Assembly: GCF_017502485.1 (NCBI RefSeq)
Contig: NZ_JAFVUX010000043.1
Coordinates: forward strand, 1-64,000
Reading direction: 5' to 3'
From: Helicobacter sp.
GTDB lineage: Bacteria > Campylobacterota > Campylobacteria > Campylobacterales > Helicobacteraceae
Length of the DNA stretch: 64,000 nt
Part shown: piece after piece, positions 43,888 to 52,755 of the stretch
Position numbering within the stretch: position 1 is the first letter of the stretch
Layout of the letters: every line of letters begins with the position of its first letter
Notes under the pieces: model-generated
Databases searched by the model: none
What the model saw: the letters and a program-made list of their open reading frames with translations, nothing else
Told to the model about the DNA's origin: nothing
Position numbers and translations under genes: made by a program

Positions 43888-45195
43888 CTATGTTAGCTCC
43901 CCAAAGAGTGAGCCACCTTCATTGCGTGTGATTCTTACACGCACAAACTTCCCAAGATCTAGTGCGACATTTTCTATATGGATGAGCTTGTTGTTATCAC
44001 TGCGTCCTTCGCTAAAGACTACATCTTTATTTCGTAAAGTGTTTTCTACAAGCACGACATATTCTCTACCTATTTCCGCACTAGCCTTTTGGCGCAAAAT
44101 CTCTCTATGTCGTTCTTGTAGGGTACTTAAGCGCGCTTGTGCAATATCTTTGGGGATATGGTTAGACGGGTCAAGCGTGTAAGCAAGTGTGTGTGGGCGT
44201 GGCGAGTAAATAAAGCTATAAAGCGTATCAAAGCGCACTTGCTCTAGCACATCAAGTGTGTGAGTGAAGTCTTCCTCGCTCTCACCAACAAAACCTACGA
44301 TAATATCTGTGCTAATTGTTACTTCCGGCACAAGTCCTTTGAGTCTTTGCACTCGGTCTAAAAACCACTCTTTGCTATACCCCCTGCGCATAGCTTTTAG
44401 AATCTTGCTTGAGCCACTTTGTAGAGGCATATGGATAGATTTGCATACTTTAGGATTACGTGCAAATTCGTGGAGAAATTCATCATCCATATGTAGCGGA
44501 TGGGGGGAGGTGAAGCGGATTCTCTCTATGCCATCAATTTGCGCTAGCTCCGCTAAGAGTCCGGAGAAGTTGATTTGTTTATGCGCACTAGAGAAGCGCG
44601 CGCCATAGTTATTGACATTTTGCCCAAGCAGTAAAAGCTCTTTGATGCCATTTTGCGCAAGCTTGCGCGCTTCAGTGAGTAGCAAATCAAGGGGGATGGA
44701 GATTTCCTTGCCCCTTGTGTGGGGTACTATACAATAAGCACAGGATTTATCACAGCCTATAGAGATATTGAGCAAAGCCTTTACTCCACTAGAGCGTACC
44801 CCCTCAAAGGCATAGAGACTATCATCATAGCTAAGATCCACTTCTACCGCCTTGGGTTTGTGGATTATTTGCGTGATTTTAGAGATATTGCGCGCACCTA
44901 GGACAAAATCTACTGCCGAAGATTTGCGCAAAATCTCTGCGCCCATATGGCTTGCTGTGCAACCACATACGCCGATTTTTGCGCCTTTTTTCTTCTGCTG
45001 GGCATATTGCCCGATTTCTGAAAAAAGCCTGCGCTCGGGCTTTTCGCGCACGGAGCAAGTATTGATGAGGATAAGATCTGCTTGTGTGGCATCATCGGTG
45101 AGTGTGTAGCCCTCTTTGCGCTCTAGCTCTGCTATCATATGCTCGCTATCGCGTTCGTTCATTGCGCAGCCAAGTGTTTGGACAAAAAGCTTCAT
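43888..45195 (-). CDS. miaB: tRNA-2-methylthio-N6-dimethylallyladenosine synthase MiaB
   Basis: MiaB adds the methylthio group to i6A37 in tRNAs. The 435-residue radical-SAM enzyme has the N-terminal cluster cysteines in [25 protein letters not shown] and VCGCTAS. It also has the radical-SAM CxxxCxxC in [16 protein letters not shown] near residue 145, and a C-terminal TRAM domain ([10 protein letters not shown]...[18 protein letters not shown]). Length is normal. It follows the HP0268-like gene by 6 bases, the same pairing as HP0268/HP0269. Confidence 0.96.
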   Translation of the reverse strand: MKLFVQTLGCAMNERDSEHMIAELERKEGYTLTDDATQADLILINTCSVREKPERRLFSEIGQYAQQKKKGAKIGVCGCTASHMGAEILRKSSAVDFVLGARNISKITQIIHKPKAVEVDLSYDDSLYAFEGVRSSGVKALLNISIGCDKSCAYCIVPHTRGKEISIPLDLLLTEARKLAQNGIKELLLLGQNVNNYGARFSSAHKQINFSGLLAELAQIDGIERIRFTSPHPLHMDDEFLHEFARNPKVCKSIHMPLQSGSSKILKAMRRGYSKEWFLDRVQRLKGLVPEVTISTDIIVGFVGESEEDFTHTLDVLEQVRFDTLYSFIYSPRPHTLAYTLDPSNHIPKDIAQARLSTLQERHREILRQKASAEIGREYVVLVENTLRNKDVVFSEGRSDNNKLIHIENVALDLGKFVRVRITRNEGGSLFGELT

Positions 45196-45201
45196 GGCAA
45201 C

Positions 45202-45450
45202 TTATAGAATCCTAAATTCATAGATAAAGTCTTTAGCATCAAGTCCGTAGTGCACCTCGCCCATATAGACAACTTTGCCTTTAGATTCTAGCAGGGTCTT
45301 TGCTTTTTGTAAGTCTTTTTGACTATTTTGCTTATCAAGGTAGATCATTTGCAAGGGAGAAGTAGATTCTAGCAGACTTTCTACTACGATTGTTTGCGCG
45401 CTTGCTTGAGAGATGTTTGCTGTGTCCATAGGGGCAAGTTTTAGTTCCAT
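45202..45450 (-). CDS. HP0268-like Smr-fold nuclease homologue
   Basis: The 82-residue product starting MELKLAPM matches H. pylori HP0268 in size, place (just before miaB) and ending (KGKVVYMGEVHYGLDAKDFIYEFRIL against a similar end in HP0268 from memory). HP0268 has been described as a small Smr-like protein with nicking-endonuclease and RNase activity. The reading frame extends to an ATG at 45483, but the -10 box on this strand (45487-45482) puts the transcript start near 45475. That start would be untranscribed. GGAG lies 9 bases before 45450. The segment around LLESTSPLQ contains two nearby TAGATTCTA copies, lengthening the loop relative to HP0268. Confidence 0.72.
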   Translation of the reverse strand: MELKLAPMDTANISQASAQTIVVESLLESTSPLQMIYLDKQNSQKDLQKAKTLLESKGKVVYMGEVHYGLDAKDFIYEFRIL

Positions 45451-45481
45451 ATCTATATACTCCAAAATAAAGATTTGTGTC

Positions 45482-45487
45482 ATTGTA
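45482..45487 (-). promoter_or_regulatory. Probable -10 box for the HP0268-like gene and miaB
   Basis: On the minus strand TACAAT (45487-45482) gives a leader of about 25 bases to the start at 45450. It is divergent from the nusA promoter 22 bases away, so the two promoters are nearly back to back. Confidence 0.45.
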
Positions 45488-45508
45488 GCTAGAATTGGCT
45501 TAAAAATT

Positions 45509-45517
45509 TGCTACAAT
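45509..45517 (+). promoter_or_regulatory. Extended -10 promoter of nusA
   Basis: TGCTACAAT fits the extended -10 pattern TGn-TAnAAT. The leader to the nusA ATG would be about 80 bases, longer than most here. I saw no clear hairpin or riboswitch in it. AAGGAG lies 4 bases before the ATG. Confidence 0.5.
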
Positions 45518-45604
45518 AAAATCCACTTTCAAGACCCACTAAGATAAGACTAATCCCTAAAGACTAAATCTATCATTGAAAGAGCTTAAAGACAAAGGAG
45601 TGCT

Positions 45605-46741
45605 ATGGAGAAGATTGTAGATATTATTGACCTTATTGCTTGTGAGAAAGGGCTAGAGCCTAAGCTTGTTGCACAAGTGGTAAAGGATACCATTATAAAG
45701 GTCGCTAAAAAGCAGTTTGGTGAAGAGCTAAACTATATCATAGAAGAAGATGAAAAGCACCGCACTTTTAGGCTTATCCACTCTGTGCTTGTATGCGCTG
45801 ATGATGATGAGAGGATTAGCGCTGATCCGCATAATTTCATTGCACTCTCAAAGGCGAAAGAAGCATCAGAAGATGATGTGAGCATTAATGATGAAATTCA
45901 TCACGAAATAAGCCTAGAAAATATGAGTAGAAATGCGGTTAATATGCTCTTTTCTGATTTGGAATACCACATCCAACGCACCATAGAAAATCAGCTTTTT
46001 GTAAGCTTTAAAGAAATGCTAGGCAAGCTTGTAAGCGGACAAGTCATAGCTATTGATGATCAAGAAAACACCTTTGTAGAGATCCAAGACATTCGCGCAG
46101 TTTTGCCACTGAAGAATCGCATTAAAGGTGAGAAGTTTAAGGTTAATGACACTATTAGCTGTATTGTAAAATTTGTGCGCTTTCAAAAAGATGGCTTATA
46201 TGTCGAGCTATCTCGCACCACGCCTAAAATGCTTGAAGCCCTACTGGAGCAAGAAGTCCCAGAGATTAAAGATGGGGAAGTGATTGTCCAAAAGTGTGCT
46301 AGAATCCCGGGCGATCGCGCTAAAGTCGCACTTTTTTCCACAAGTCCAAGGATTGATCCCATTGGATCAAGTGTAGGGACAAAGGGCGTTAGGATCAATG
46401 CTGTAAGTCATAAGCTTAATGGCGAGAATATTGACTGTATTGAGTATTCGGAGATCCCAGAGATTTTCATCTCCAAATCCTTAGCCCCAGCACAAATCAT
46501 CTCAGTAAAAATCCTAAGCAACACTGACGAGGAGAAAAAAGCTCAAGTGCATATAATGAGCGATCAAAAAAGCAAAGCGATTGGTAAAAATGGTGTCAAT
46601 ATCCGCCTAGCTTGTATGCTTACAGGATTTGAAATCGAGCTTATAGAAATCATCAAAGAAAAATCACAAGAAGATGTAGAATCTAATAAAGAAGAACAAA
46701 AGGTGGGGATCGATGCGCTTGAGTCGCTTTTCAAGGCGTAG
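45605..46741 (+). CDS. nusA: Transcription termination/antitermination factor NusA
   Basis: NusA binds RNA polymerase and nascent RNA and modulates pausing, termination and antitermination. The 378-residue product has an N-terminal polymerase-binding domain (about 1-130), an S1 domain (about 133-200, VSGQVIAIDDQENTFVEI) and two KH domains (about 225-345, VGTKGVRINAVSHKLNGENIDCIEYSE and AIGKNGVNIRLACMLTGFEIELI). It lacks the C-terminal acidic repeats of E. coli NusA, as expected in this phylum. It stands alone here between HP0268-like/miaB and secA. Confidence 0.95.
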   Translation: MEKIVDIIDLIACEKGLEPKLVAQVVKDTIIKVAKKQFGEELNYIIEEDEKHRTFRLIHSVLVCADDDERISADPHNFIALSKAKEASEDDVSINDEIHHEISLENMSRNAVNMLFSDLEYHIQRTIENQLFVSFKEMLGKLVSGQVIAIDDQENTFVEIQDIRAVLPLKNRIKGEKFKVNDTISCIVKFVRFQKDGLYVELSRTTPKMLEALLEQEVPEIKDGEVIVQKCARIPGDRAKVALFSTSPRIDPIGSSVGTKGVRINAVSHKLNGENIDCIEYSEIPEIFISKSLAPAQIISVKILSNTDEEKKAQVHIMSDQKSKAIGKNGVNIRLACMLTGFEIELIEIIKEKSQEDVESNKEEQKVGIDALESLFKA

Positions 46742-46789
46742 CATAGAGCTTATATGCTTGCGTGATTAAGGATTTTTACAAAGTTGCAT

Positions 46790-46795
46790 TATAAT
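46790..46795 (+). promoter_or_regulatory. Probable -10 box of secA
   Basis: TATAAT after TTGCAT, 33 bases before the secA ATG, in an 81-base gap. No SecM-like arrest ORF or obvious hairpin is seen in the leader. Confidence 0.5.
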
Positions 46796-46822
46796 TTTTA
46801 TTAATTTTCTTAAGGTTTTACG

Positions 46823-49402
46823 ATGATAAAAACGATTTTTGGCTCTCTTTTTAGCAGTAGAAATGACAAGCTTGTTCGCTCCTATCAAAAGCGTGTAAAT
46901 GCTATCAATGCCCTAGAATCTACTTTTGAAGCACTAAGTGATGCGGAGCTACAAAGGCGATTTGCGGAGCTTGGAGTACGCGTGCGTGAAAATGGGGAAA
47001 GCTTAGATTCTGTGCTTAATGAGAGCTTTGCTATTACCAGGGAAGCAAGCAAGCGTACGCTTAATATGCGACATTTTGATGTGCAGCTTATTGGTGCTAT
47101 GGCTTTGCATAATGGACGGATTGCTGAGATGAAAACAGGCGAGGGAAAAACTCTTGTAGCCACACTTGCAAGCACGCTTAATGCCCTAACAGGTGAGAGC
47201 GTGCATATCGTAACGGTTAATGACTATTTAGCCAATCGTGATGCACAAGAAATGCGCCCGCTGTACGAATTTTTGGGATATAGTGTGGGGATACTGACTG
47301 CTAGTGTTACAGAAGAAGAGCGGATTGCTATGTATGCGTGCAATATTGTCTATGGCACAAATAATGAATTTGGTTTTGATTATTTGCGTGATAATATGAA
47401 ATACGACCTTAATCAAAAGGTGCAACAGTCCCACGCTTACGCGATTGTAGATGAGGTAGATTCTATCTTAATTGATGAGGCGCGCACACCACTTATTATT
47501 TCTGGTCCAGTTAATCGCAAAATGGAGCATTATACTAAGGCAGATTCTGTCGCTAAACAGATGAAAGTTGAAGAAGATTTCACAATTGATGAGAAAAATC
47601 GCGTGATTCTAATCACAGAAGATGGTATCAAAAAGGCAGAAAAGCTTTTTGCCATAGAAAATCTATACAGCATAGAAAATGCCAGCTTATCACACCATTT
47701 AGATCAAGCTTTGAAAGCTAACTTTCTCTTTTTTAAAGACCAAGATTATGTGATCCAAGAAGGTGAAGTAGTGATTGTTGATGAATTTACCGGTAGACTA
47801 TCTCAAGGCAGACGCTTTAGCGAAGGCTTGCATCAAGCCTTAGAGGCAAAGGAGAAAGTTGCCATTAAAGAAGAGAGTCAGACACTAGCAGATATTACTT
47901 TCCAAAATTACTTCCGTTTATATACCAAACTCTCTGGTATGACAGGCACGGCACAGACAGAAGCGAGCGAGTTTTTGCAAATCTATAATTTGGAAGTTGT
48001 CTCAATCCCCACAAATCTCCCCGTACAGCGCAAAGATCTTAATGACTTAATTTACAAAAGTGAGCGCGAGAAGTTTAATGCTGTGCTTGCCAAGATCACA
48101 GAGCTTTATGCCAAAGGGCAGCCTGTGCTTGTGGGCACAGCAAGTATTGAAAAAAGCGAGCTTTTACACAATCTCTTAAAACAAGCCAAAATCCCCCACA
48201 CCGTGCTTAATGCCAAGCAGCATACAAAAGAATCTGAAATTATTAAAGATGCTGGACTTAAGGGCTCAGTTACTATTGCGACAAATATGGCAGGGCGCGG
48301 GGTAGATATTAAAATCGATGAAGAAGTGCGCGCGCTAGGGGGGCTTTATATCATCGGCACAGAGCGACACGAAAGCAGGAGGATAGATAACCAGCTACGC
48401 GGACGGTCCGGGCGACAGGGAGATCCGGGAGTGAGCCAGTTTTATCTAAGCTTAGAGGATGCGTTGCTAAGGATCTTTGGGAGCGACAAACTAAAGGGTA
48501 TTATGGAGCGATTGGGACTAAAAGAGGGCGAGCATATAGAATCTGGACTTGTTACGCGATCAGTACAGAATGCGCAAAAAAAGGTTGAGAATCTACACTT
48601 TGAGTCTCGCAAGCACTTGCTCGAGTATGATGATGTAGCAAATGAGCAGCGAAAAAGTGTATATAAATTCCGCGATGAGCTTTTAGATTCTAGCTTTGAT
48701 ATGAGTGAGCGTGTGGAGCAAAATCGCCTAACAGCCTTGCAAGAGTGCTTCGATCAAGCTCGAAGCCATAGTCAAGGCGATATGCAAGCGCTTTTGCAAA
48801 CATTGGAAAAAATCTTGCAAGAAGAGTTTGGCTACCAGAATCTAAGTAGCCATATTGCTAATATTGATGACATAGATGAGAGTGTTTTGTTTGAAGAGAC
48901 AAGCAGAGTACTACAAGCAAGTTACGAGAGCAAAATGGCTGGGGTAGGAGAGAGTCGCAATGAGATTGAGCGCATTATCTATCTACAAACGCTTGATACA
49001 CTTTGGCGTGAGCATCTCTACGCAATGGATACACTAAAGACAGGGATTTCTCTGCGTGGGTACAATCAAAAAGATCCACTTGTAGAGTATAAAAAGGAGA
49101 GCTATGGTCTATTTTTAGAGTTTATTGAGCAGGTGAAAACTCAGGCGATAAAAACTCTGCATATCATCCAAATCAAAGAGCCAGAATCCACCAAAGCCCA
49201 AACTCAAGAGGTATTAAGTGATTTGGCTCAAACAAGTGGTGAGCTGCGTTACAACAGCCAAGCTATTGAGCAAAATCTCACACAAGAGGACTTTGGGCAA
49301 AAAAAGATAGCGCGCAATGACCCTTGCCCCTGTGGTAGTGGGAAAAAATACAAGCTCTGCCACGGCAGAAGCGGACCAAAAAAAGGAATGCTAGCGCAAT
49401 AA
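46823..49402 (+). CDS. secA: Preprotein translocase ATPase SecA
   Basis: SecA powers protein export through SecYEG. The 859-residue product has Walker A in [13 protein letters not shown] (about 100), [20 protein letters not shown], the preprotein crosslinking domain, and a second nucleotide-binding fold with [46 protein letters not shown]. The helical wing/scaffold follows. The C-terminal zinc motif [17 protein letters not shown] is complete. Length is normal. Its stop codon shares one base with the start of the next gene (TAATG). secD, secF and yajC lie at 14.4-17.3 kb. Confidence 0.97.
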   Translation: MIKTIFGSLFSSRNDKLVRSYQKRVNAINALESTFEALSDAELQRRFAELGVRVRENGESLDSVLNESFAITREASKRTLNMRHFDVQLIGAMALHNGRIAEMKTGEGKTLVATLASTLNALTGESVHIVTVNDYLANRDAQEMRPLYEFLGYSVGILTASVTEEERIAMYACNIVYGTNNEFGFDYLRDNMKYDLNQKVQQSHAYAIVDEVDSILIDEARTPLIISGPVNRKMEHYTKADSVAKQMKVEEDFTIDEKNRVILITEDGIKKAEKLFAIENLYSIENASLSHHLDQALKANFLFFKDQDYVIQEGEVVIVDEFTGRLSQGRRFSEGLHQALEAKEKVAIKEESQTLADITFQNYFRLYTKLSGMTGTAQTEASEFLQIYNLEVVSIPTNLPVQRKDLNDLIYKSEREKFNAVLAKITELYAKGQPVLVGTASIEKSELLHNLLKQAKIPHTVLNAKQHTKESEIIKDAGLKGSVTIATNMAGRGVDIKIDEEVRALGGLYIIGTERHESRRIDNQLRGRSGRQGDPGVSQFYLSLEDALLRIFGSDKLKGIMERLGLKEGEHIESGLVTRSVQNAQKKVENLHFESRKHLLEYDDVANEQRKSVYKFRDELLDSSFDMSERVEQNRLTALQECFDQARSHSQGDMQALLQTLEKILQEEFGYQNLSSHIANIDDIDESVLFEETSRVLQASYESKMAGVGESRNEIERIIYLQTLDTLWREHLYAMDTLKTGISLRGYNQKDPLVEYKKESYGLFLEFIEQVKTQAIKTLHIIQIKEPESTKAQTQEVLSDLAQTSGELRYNSQAIEQNLTQEDFGQKKIARNDPCPCGSGKKYKLCHGRSGPKKGMLAQ

Positions 49403-50685
49403 TGAGTAAGCAAATTGCCATAAACCAACCAGCTACAAGCTCTACCAAGGGTGTACCTACGCACGCTCTTGTTAGATTTTTACACAGGAAGTTTTTGCGC
49501 TTTGATAAAAGCCAGCCATTTATTTCTATCACGGCGGTTTTGGCGTTTTTGGGCATTGGGGTTGGTGTGATGGTGCTAATTGTGGCAATGGCGATTATGA
49601 ATGGTATGAGCAAGGAGTTTGAAAAGCGATTATTTGTGATGGGCTACCCGCTCACAATTATCTCACTTCAGCAAAAGGGCATTACACAAGATTTAGTTCA
49701 AGATTTGGAAGAGAATTTTCCAGCCTTAAGCTTTAGCCCCTATCTCTATATGCAAGCAGTTGCTAGAGTCAATGGTGCGATGGAAGCTGCGGTGCTCTTT
49801 GGCGTAGATCCTGACAAGGAAGCTGCGATCAACCCGGTGTTTGCTAAGGCTTTGCCACTAGAATCTAGGCAGAGTTTCATTGATGAGAAATTCTCACTTA
49901 TGATTGGCAAGTCTTTAAGTGATGCGCATTTTTTAATGTATGGAGAAAAGATCGCATTGTTTTTCACGAGTCTTGAGCCAGCGGGGCTTACCCTTAGTCC
50001 AACAATGAAGCGATTTAGCGTAGCAGGCGTGTTTAGCTCTGGGATTAGCGCGTATGATTCTGCTTATATGTATGCTAATCTCTCTGCACTAGCGGCGATT
50101 AAGAAGCTTCCGCAAGGTTTATATGATGGTGTGCATATCCACTCTAAAACACCTATGCAAGATAAGCAGAATCTCCGCGAATATTTGGAGAAAAGAGGGA
50201 TTTATCATATTGGTGTAGAGGGGTGGTGGGAGCGCAATAGCAATTTGTTTGCCGCAATGGATTTAGAAAAGAATGTTCTATTCATTGTGCTTATGCTTAT
50301 AATTCTTATGGCAAGTTTAAATATTATTAGCTCACTTTTGATGGTAGTGATGAATAGGAGAAAAGAAATAGCCTTGCTGTTGAGTTTAGGTGCCAGTACT
50401 GCTGAGGTGCGGAAGATTTTTTTCTTGCTGGGGATAAGCATTGGACTTGGTGGGATTGTTTTTGGCGTAGTGCTAAGTGGGGTAGTGCTTTTTGTGTTAG
50501 ATACTTTTCCTATTATCACGCTTCCAGCGGATGTATATGGGGTTAGCAAACTGCCTTTAGATGTAAGTGTGTTGGATTTTTGTGCGACTTTGGTGGGGGC
50601 GGTGTGTATCGTGTGTTTTTCATCGTATTACCCAGCTAAAAAAGCCGCCCAAATCAACGCTCTTAGTGTCTTGCGTAATGAATAA
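49402..50685 (+). CDS. LolC/LolE-type ABC transporter permease
   Basis: This 427-residue inner-membrane protein has the MacB/FtsX permease layout. One N-terminal helix (about 42-65, LAFLGIGVGVMVLIVAMAIMNGMSKEF) with the conserved NGM motif is followed by a periplasmic domain of about 210 residues, and three C-terminal helices around VLMLIILMASLNIISSLLMVVMNRRKEIALLLSLGAS. It equals HP0787, next to secA (HP0786) in H. pylori. The family (LolC/LolE) extracts lipoproteins from the inner membrane for LolA. The LolD-like ATPase is not adjacent, so it must be encoded elsewhere. The start overlaps the secA stop by one base. Confidence 0.87.
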   Translation: MSKQIAINQPATSSTKGVPTHALVRFLHRKFLRFDKSQPFISITAVLAFLGIGVGVMVLIVAMAIMNGMSKEFEKRLFVMGYPLTIISLQQKGITQDLVQDLEENFPALSFSPYLYMQAVARVNGAMEAAVLFGVDPDKEAAINPVFAKALPLESRQSFIDEKFSLMIGKSLSDAHFLMYGEKIALFFTSLEPAGLTLSPTMKRFSVAGVFSSGISAYDSAYMYANLSALAAIKKLPQGLYDGVHIHSKTPMQDKQNLREYLEKRGIYHIGVEGWWERNSNLFAAMDLEKNVLFIVLMLIILMASLNIISSLLMVVMNRRKEIALLLSLGASTAEVRKIFFLLGISIGLGGIVFGVVLSGVVLFVLDTFPIITLPADVYGVSKLPLDVSVLDFCATLVGAVCIVCFSSYYPAKKAAQINALSVLRNE

Positions 50686-50839
50686 TGCGCGTTGCTCCAC
50701 ATTGCTTTTACTAAACTTTAAGCACAAAAAGCATACCATATGCACACTTCTAATTTACATTTGAGTGGTTTTTGCTGGATTCTTGTTGAGAGTTTGTAAG
50801 CCATCATTGCAGTTAGAGAAACTACTTTTTGGAGATAAA

Positions 50840-51088
50840 ATGAAAAGTATCTATGTCGGTAATCTCCCTTACTCTACGACAAATGAGCAGATGATCGAAC
50901 TTTTTGGGCAATTTGGTGCTGTAAGCTCTGTGAAGCTTATCAACGACAGAGAAACCGGCAGAGCAAAGGGCTTTGGCTTTGTTGAAATGGAAGATGAAGA
51001 AGCACTCAAGGCTATTAGTGCGCTTGATAACACGGAGTTTATGGGCAGGAAGCTTCGTGTCAATGAAGCCAACCCACGCCGAGCATAG
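50840..51088 (+). CDS. RRM-family RNA-binding protein
   Basis: The 82-residue product is a single RNA-recognition motif, with RNP2 SIYVGNL at the N-terminus and RNP1 KGFGFVEM near residue 45. It ends in VNEANPRRA, closely like HP0827 of H. pylori, also 82 residues. GGAG lies 6 bases before the ATG at 50840. The frame is open further upstream (to 50765), but that part is not preceded by a ribosome-binding site and does not belong to the RRM. Cellular targets are unknown. The 154-base gap before it contains no other gene, terminator or RNA that I can recognise, only an imperfect palindrome near 50740. Confidence 0.92.
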   Translation: MKSIYVGNLPYSTTNEQMIELFGQFGAVSSVKLINDRETGRAKGFGFVEMEDEEALKAISALDNTEFMGRKLRVNEANPRRA

Positions 51089-51124
51089 CTTAATATTTCA
51101 ACTATTTCTACGAGCGGACATAGT

Positions 51125-51706
51125 GTGGGAGTGAGAATCTACATTATCCACGGCTTTGATTCTAGTCCAGAGAAAAACTGGTTTCAGTGGTTAGCTAGAG
51201 AGCTTAGCAAATGTGGTATTTCTACAAAGGTGCTGTGCTTACCTAATCCAAAGAGTCCAAGCCCCAATCAATGGACGCAGGCTATTTGTGAGCAAGTGCG
51301 TGCTGATGGCGAGATCGGTGATCGTGTGTATTTTGTCGCTCATAGTCTTGGGTGCATTGCCACCTTGCGTTTTATTGAAACACTAGATTCTTGTGTAAGA
51401 GTTGGTGGCGTGGTGCTTGTGGCTGGATTTTGCGAGATGATATCGACTTTGCCAGAGCTTTCACCTTTTGTAGATTCCCCACTTCAAAGTGAGAAAATTA
51501 AGCAAATTGTGCTTCGTAGAGCTGTGATTAGCGCGCGTGATGATATGATCGTGCCTTTTAGCTTGAGCCAGAATCTAGCAGAAATGATTGGTGCGGATTT
51601 TATCGCTAGGGATGAGGGAGGGCATTTTATGGATAGCGATGGGTTTAGGGAGTTCCCTTTGGTGTATGATGTATTACTTACACAGATTCCACCTACTTGT
51701 CTCTAA
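51125..51706 (+). CDS. RBBP9/YdeN-type alpha/beta serine hydrolase
   Basis: The 193-residue cytosolic product has the small RBBP9/YdeN fold: YIIHGFDSSPEKNWFQWL near the start, the nucleophile elbow VAHSLGCIATL with Ser near residue 75, ARDDMIVPF with the catalytic Asp, and EGGHFMDSDGF with the catalytic His. Substrate is unknown. Start is GTG at 51125, with only a weak ribosome-binding site; GTG at 51131 is an alternative. Its end overlaps the convergent DUF2147-like gene by 14 bases. Confidence 0.85.
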   Translation: MGVRIYIIHGFDSSPEKNWFQWLARELSKCGISTKVLCLPNPKSPSPNQWTQAICEQVRADGEIGDRVYFVAHSLGCIATLRFIETLDSCVRVGGVVLVAGFCEMISTLPELSPFVDSPLQSEKIKQIVLRRAVISARDDMIVPFSLSQNLAEMIGADFIARDEGGHFMDSDGFREFPLVYDVLLTQIPPTCL

Positions 51707-52232
51707 GTGTTTCTAAGGCTTGCTGTTTATCGATCGGGTGTAGGTCGTAGTCGAGTACTTGTGCCTCGCTAAGTCGCTCCCACAAGAGGCTTTTGCTAAG
51801 GATGTGGTGGCTATCTATGGCGAAGTCCAAGTGTAAATCACCATTTGCTAGAATTCTGCCTTTTGTATAGTAGGTCGCACAATTTTGGAAGTTGTATGAA
51901 GTCCCACCATGAAGTTTTGTATCATTTATAGTGAGATTTTGTAGAAATATGACTTTTTTATCTAGGCGTGATTGCAGGCTTTTGTCTGGATTGCAGATAT
52001 CATAATTTGCTGTTGTGCTACCATCGAGATTTTTTACACCATAGGCAAATAGCTTGCCATTATGGACAAACACATATACATACCCACCTTTAAAGTTAAG
52101 AAAATTAGGCACTTTATAGAATCCATCTAGGCAAACGGATAAAGCTTCTTGTTTGAGACATTGATCAAATGTCAGTGGTCCAGCCCATACGCTCATACAT
52201 AAAGCTAGGTGGTAAAGTAAGGTGCGTGGCAT
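51693..52232 (-). CDS. Secreted protein, possibly DUF2147 family
   Basis: The 179-residue product has a short signal peptide (about 1-17, ending VWAG). An exported beta-rich domain follows, with NGKLFAYGVKNLDGS, a central C-N-P-D-K segment and YYTKGRILANGDLHLDFAIDS, which resembles DUF2147 proteins. Four cysteines could form disulfides (C24, C33 and two later). Function is unknown. It follows the YhcH gene by 4 bases with no ribosome-binding site of its own, so it is likely co-translated. Two genes share the 14-base tail overlap with the convergent hydrolase. Confidence 0.55.
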   Translation of the reverse strand: MPRTLLYHLALCMSVWAGPLTFDQCLKQEALSVCLDGFYKVPNFLNFKGGYVYVFVHNGKLFAYGVKNLDGSTTANYDICNPDKSLQSRLDKKVIFLQNLTINDTKLHGGTSYNFQNCATYYTKGRILANGDLHLDFAIDSHHILSKSLLWERLSEAQVLDYDLHPIDKQQALETLRDK

Positions 52233-52236
52233 ACGG

Positions 52237-52746
52237 CTAGAATCTAGGTGTCAGTAAATCCACGGGGACCTTTACTACACTTTTATAGACAGGCTTTATT
52301 CCTAGGGATTCTGCCCCAAGCCCACCAGAATGCACATCATAAGGAAAAAACACCGCAAGCATTCCAGCACTAAGGTGAAGAGTTGAGCTACGCTTTGGTG
52401 TGTGGTAGGTGGCTATGTCCTTTTGTACATCATAAGTATCTTTTATGACACAATCACTAGCAACAGCGATAGAAAATATTTCTTCTCCTTGGACAACTAA
52501 TTGCAAATCGACATATTTCCTATGTGTTTCATAAAAAGCTTTGGATAAATCTTTAAGGTGGTAAGACTGCTCAATGGCAAATGCCCCAGAATCTAGCTGG
52601 ATCTTTTGCTCACCAGAAGTGGAGAGAATGCGCTCAAACTCACAGCTCCCCTTTGTGCAGGCATTACTAAGATATGTATAAATACCGAGCAAAGCCTGTG
52701 TATGCAGTATCTTCCTCATATCGCAAAGCTTGCCGACAAATGCCAT
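52237..52746 (-). CDS. YhcH/YjgK/YiaL family protein
   Basis: The 169-residue cupin-like protein has the family features: GSCEFERILSTSGEQKIQLD near residue 35 and THRKYVDLQLVVQGEEIFSIA near 85, where the His and Asp belong to the metal site. LSAGMLAVFFPYDVHSGGL near 130 supplies another His. Family members act in sugar metabolism (for example N-glycolylneuraminate or gulonate pathways) with uncertain reactions. AAAGG precedes the ATG, 9 bases after the lactate-permease stop. The C-terminal codons (RF-stop) fall inside a TAGAATCTA palindrome. Confidence 0.82.
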   Translation of the reverse strand: MAFVGKLCDMRKILHTQALLGIYTYLSNACTKGSCEFERILSTSGEQKIQLDSGAFAIEQSYHLKDLSKAFYETHRKYVDLQLVVQGEEIFSIAVASDCVIKDTYDVQKDIATYHTPKRSSTLHLSAGMLAVFFPYDVHSGGLGAESLGIKPVYKSVVKVPVDLLTPRF

Positions 52747-52755
52747 ATTTTGCCT

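Noticed and set aside
45451-45483. Start of the HP0268-like gene at 45483
   Set aside because: It lies before the predicted transcript start of its own promoter; the shorter form matches HP0268 in length.
50686-50839. Extra coding sequence upstream of the RRM gene
   Set aside because: The open frame from 50765 lacks a ribosome-binding site and the RRM starts cleanly at 50840 after GGAG, matching HP0827 in length.
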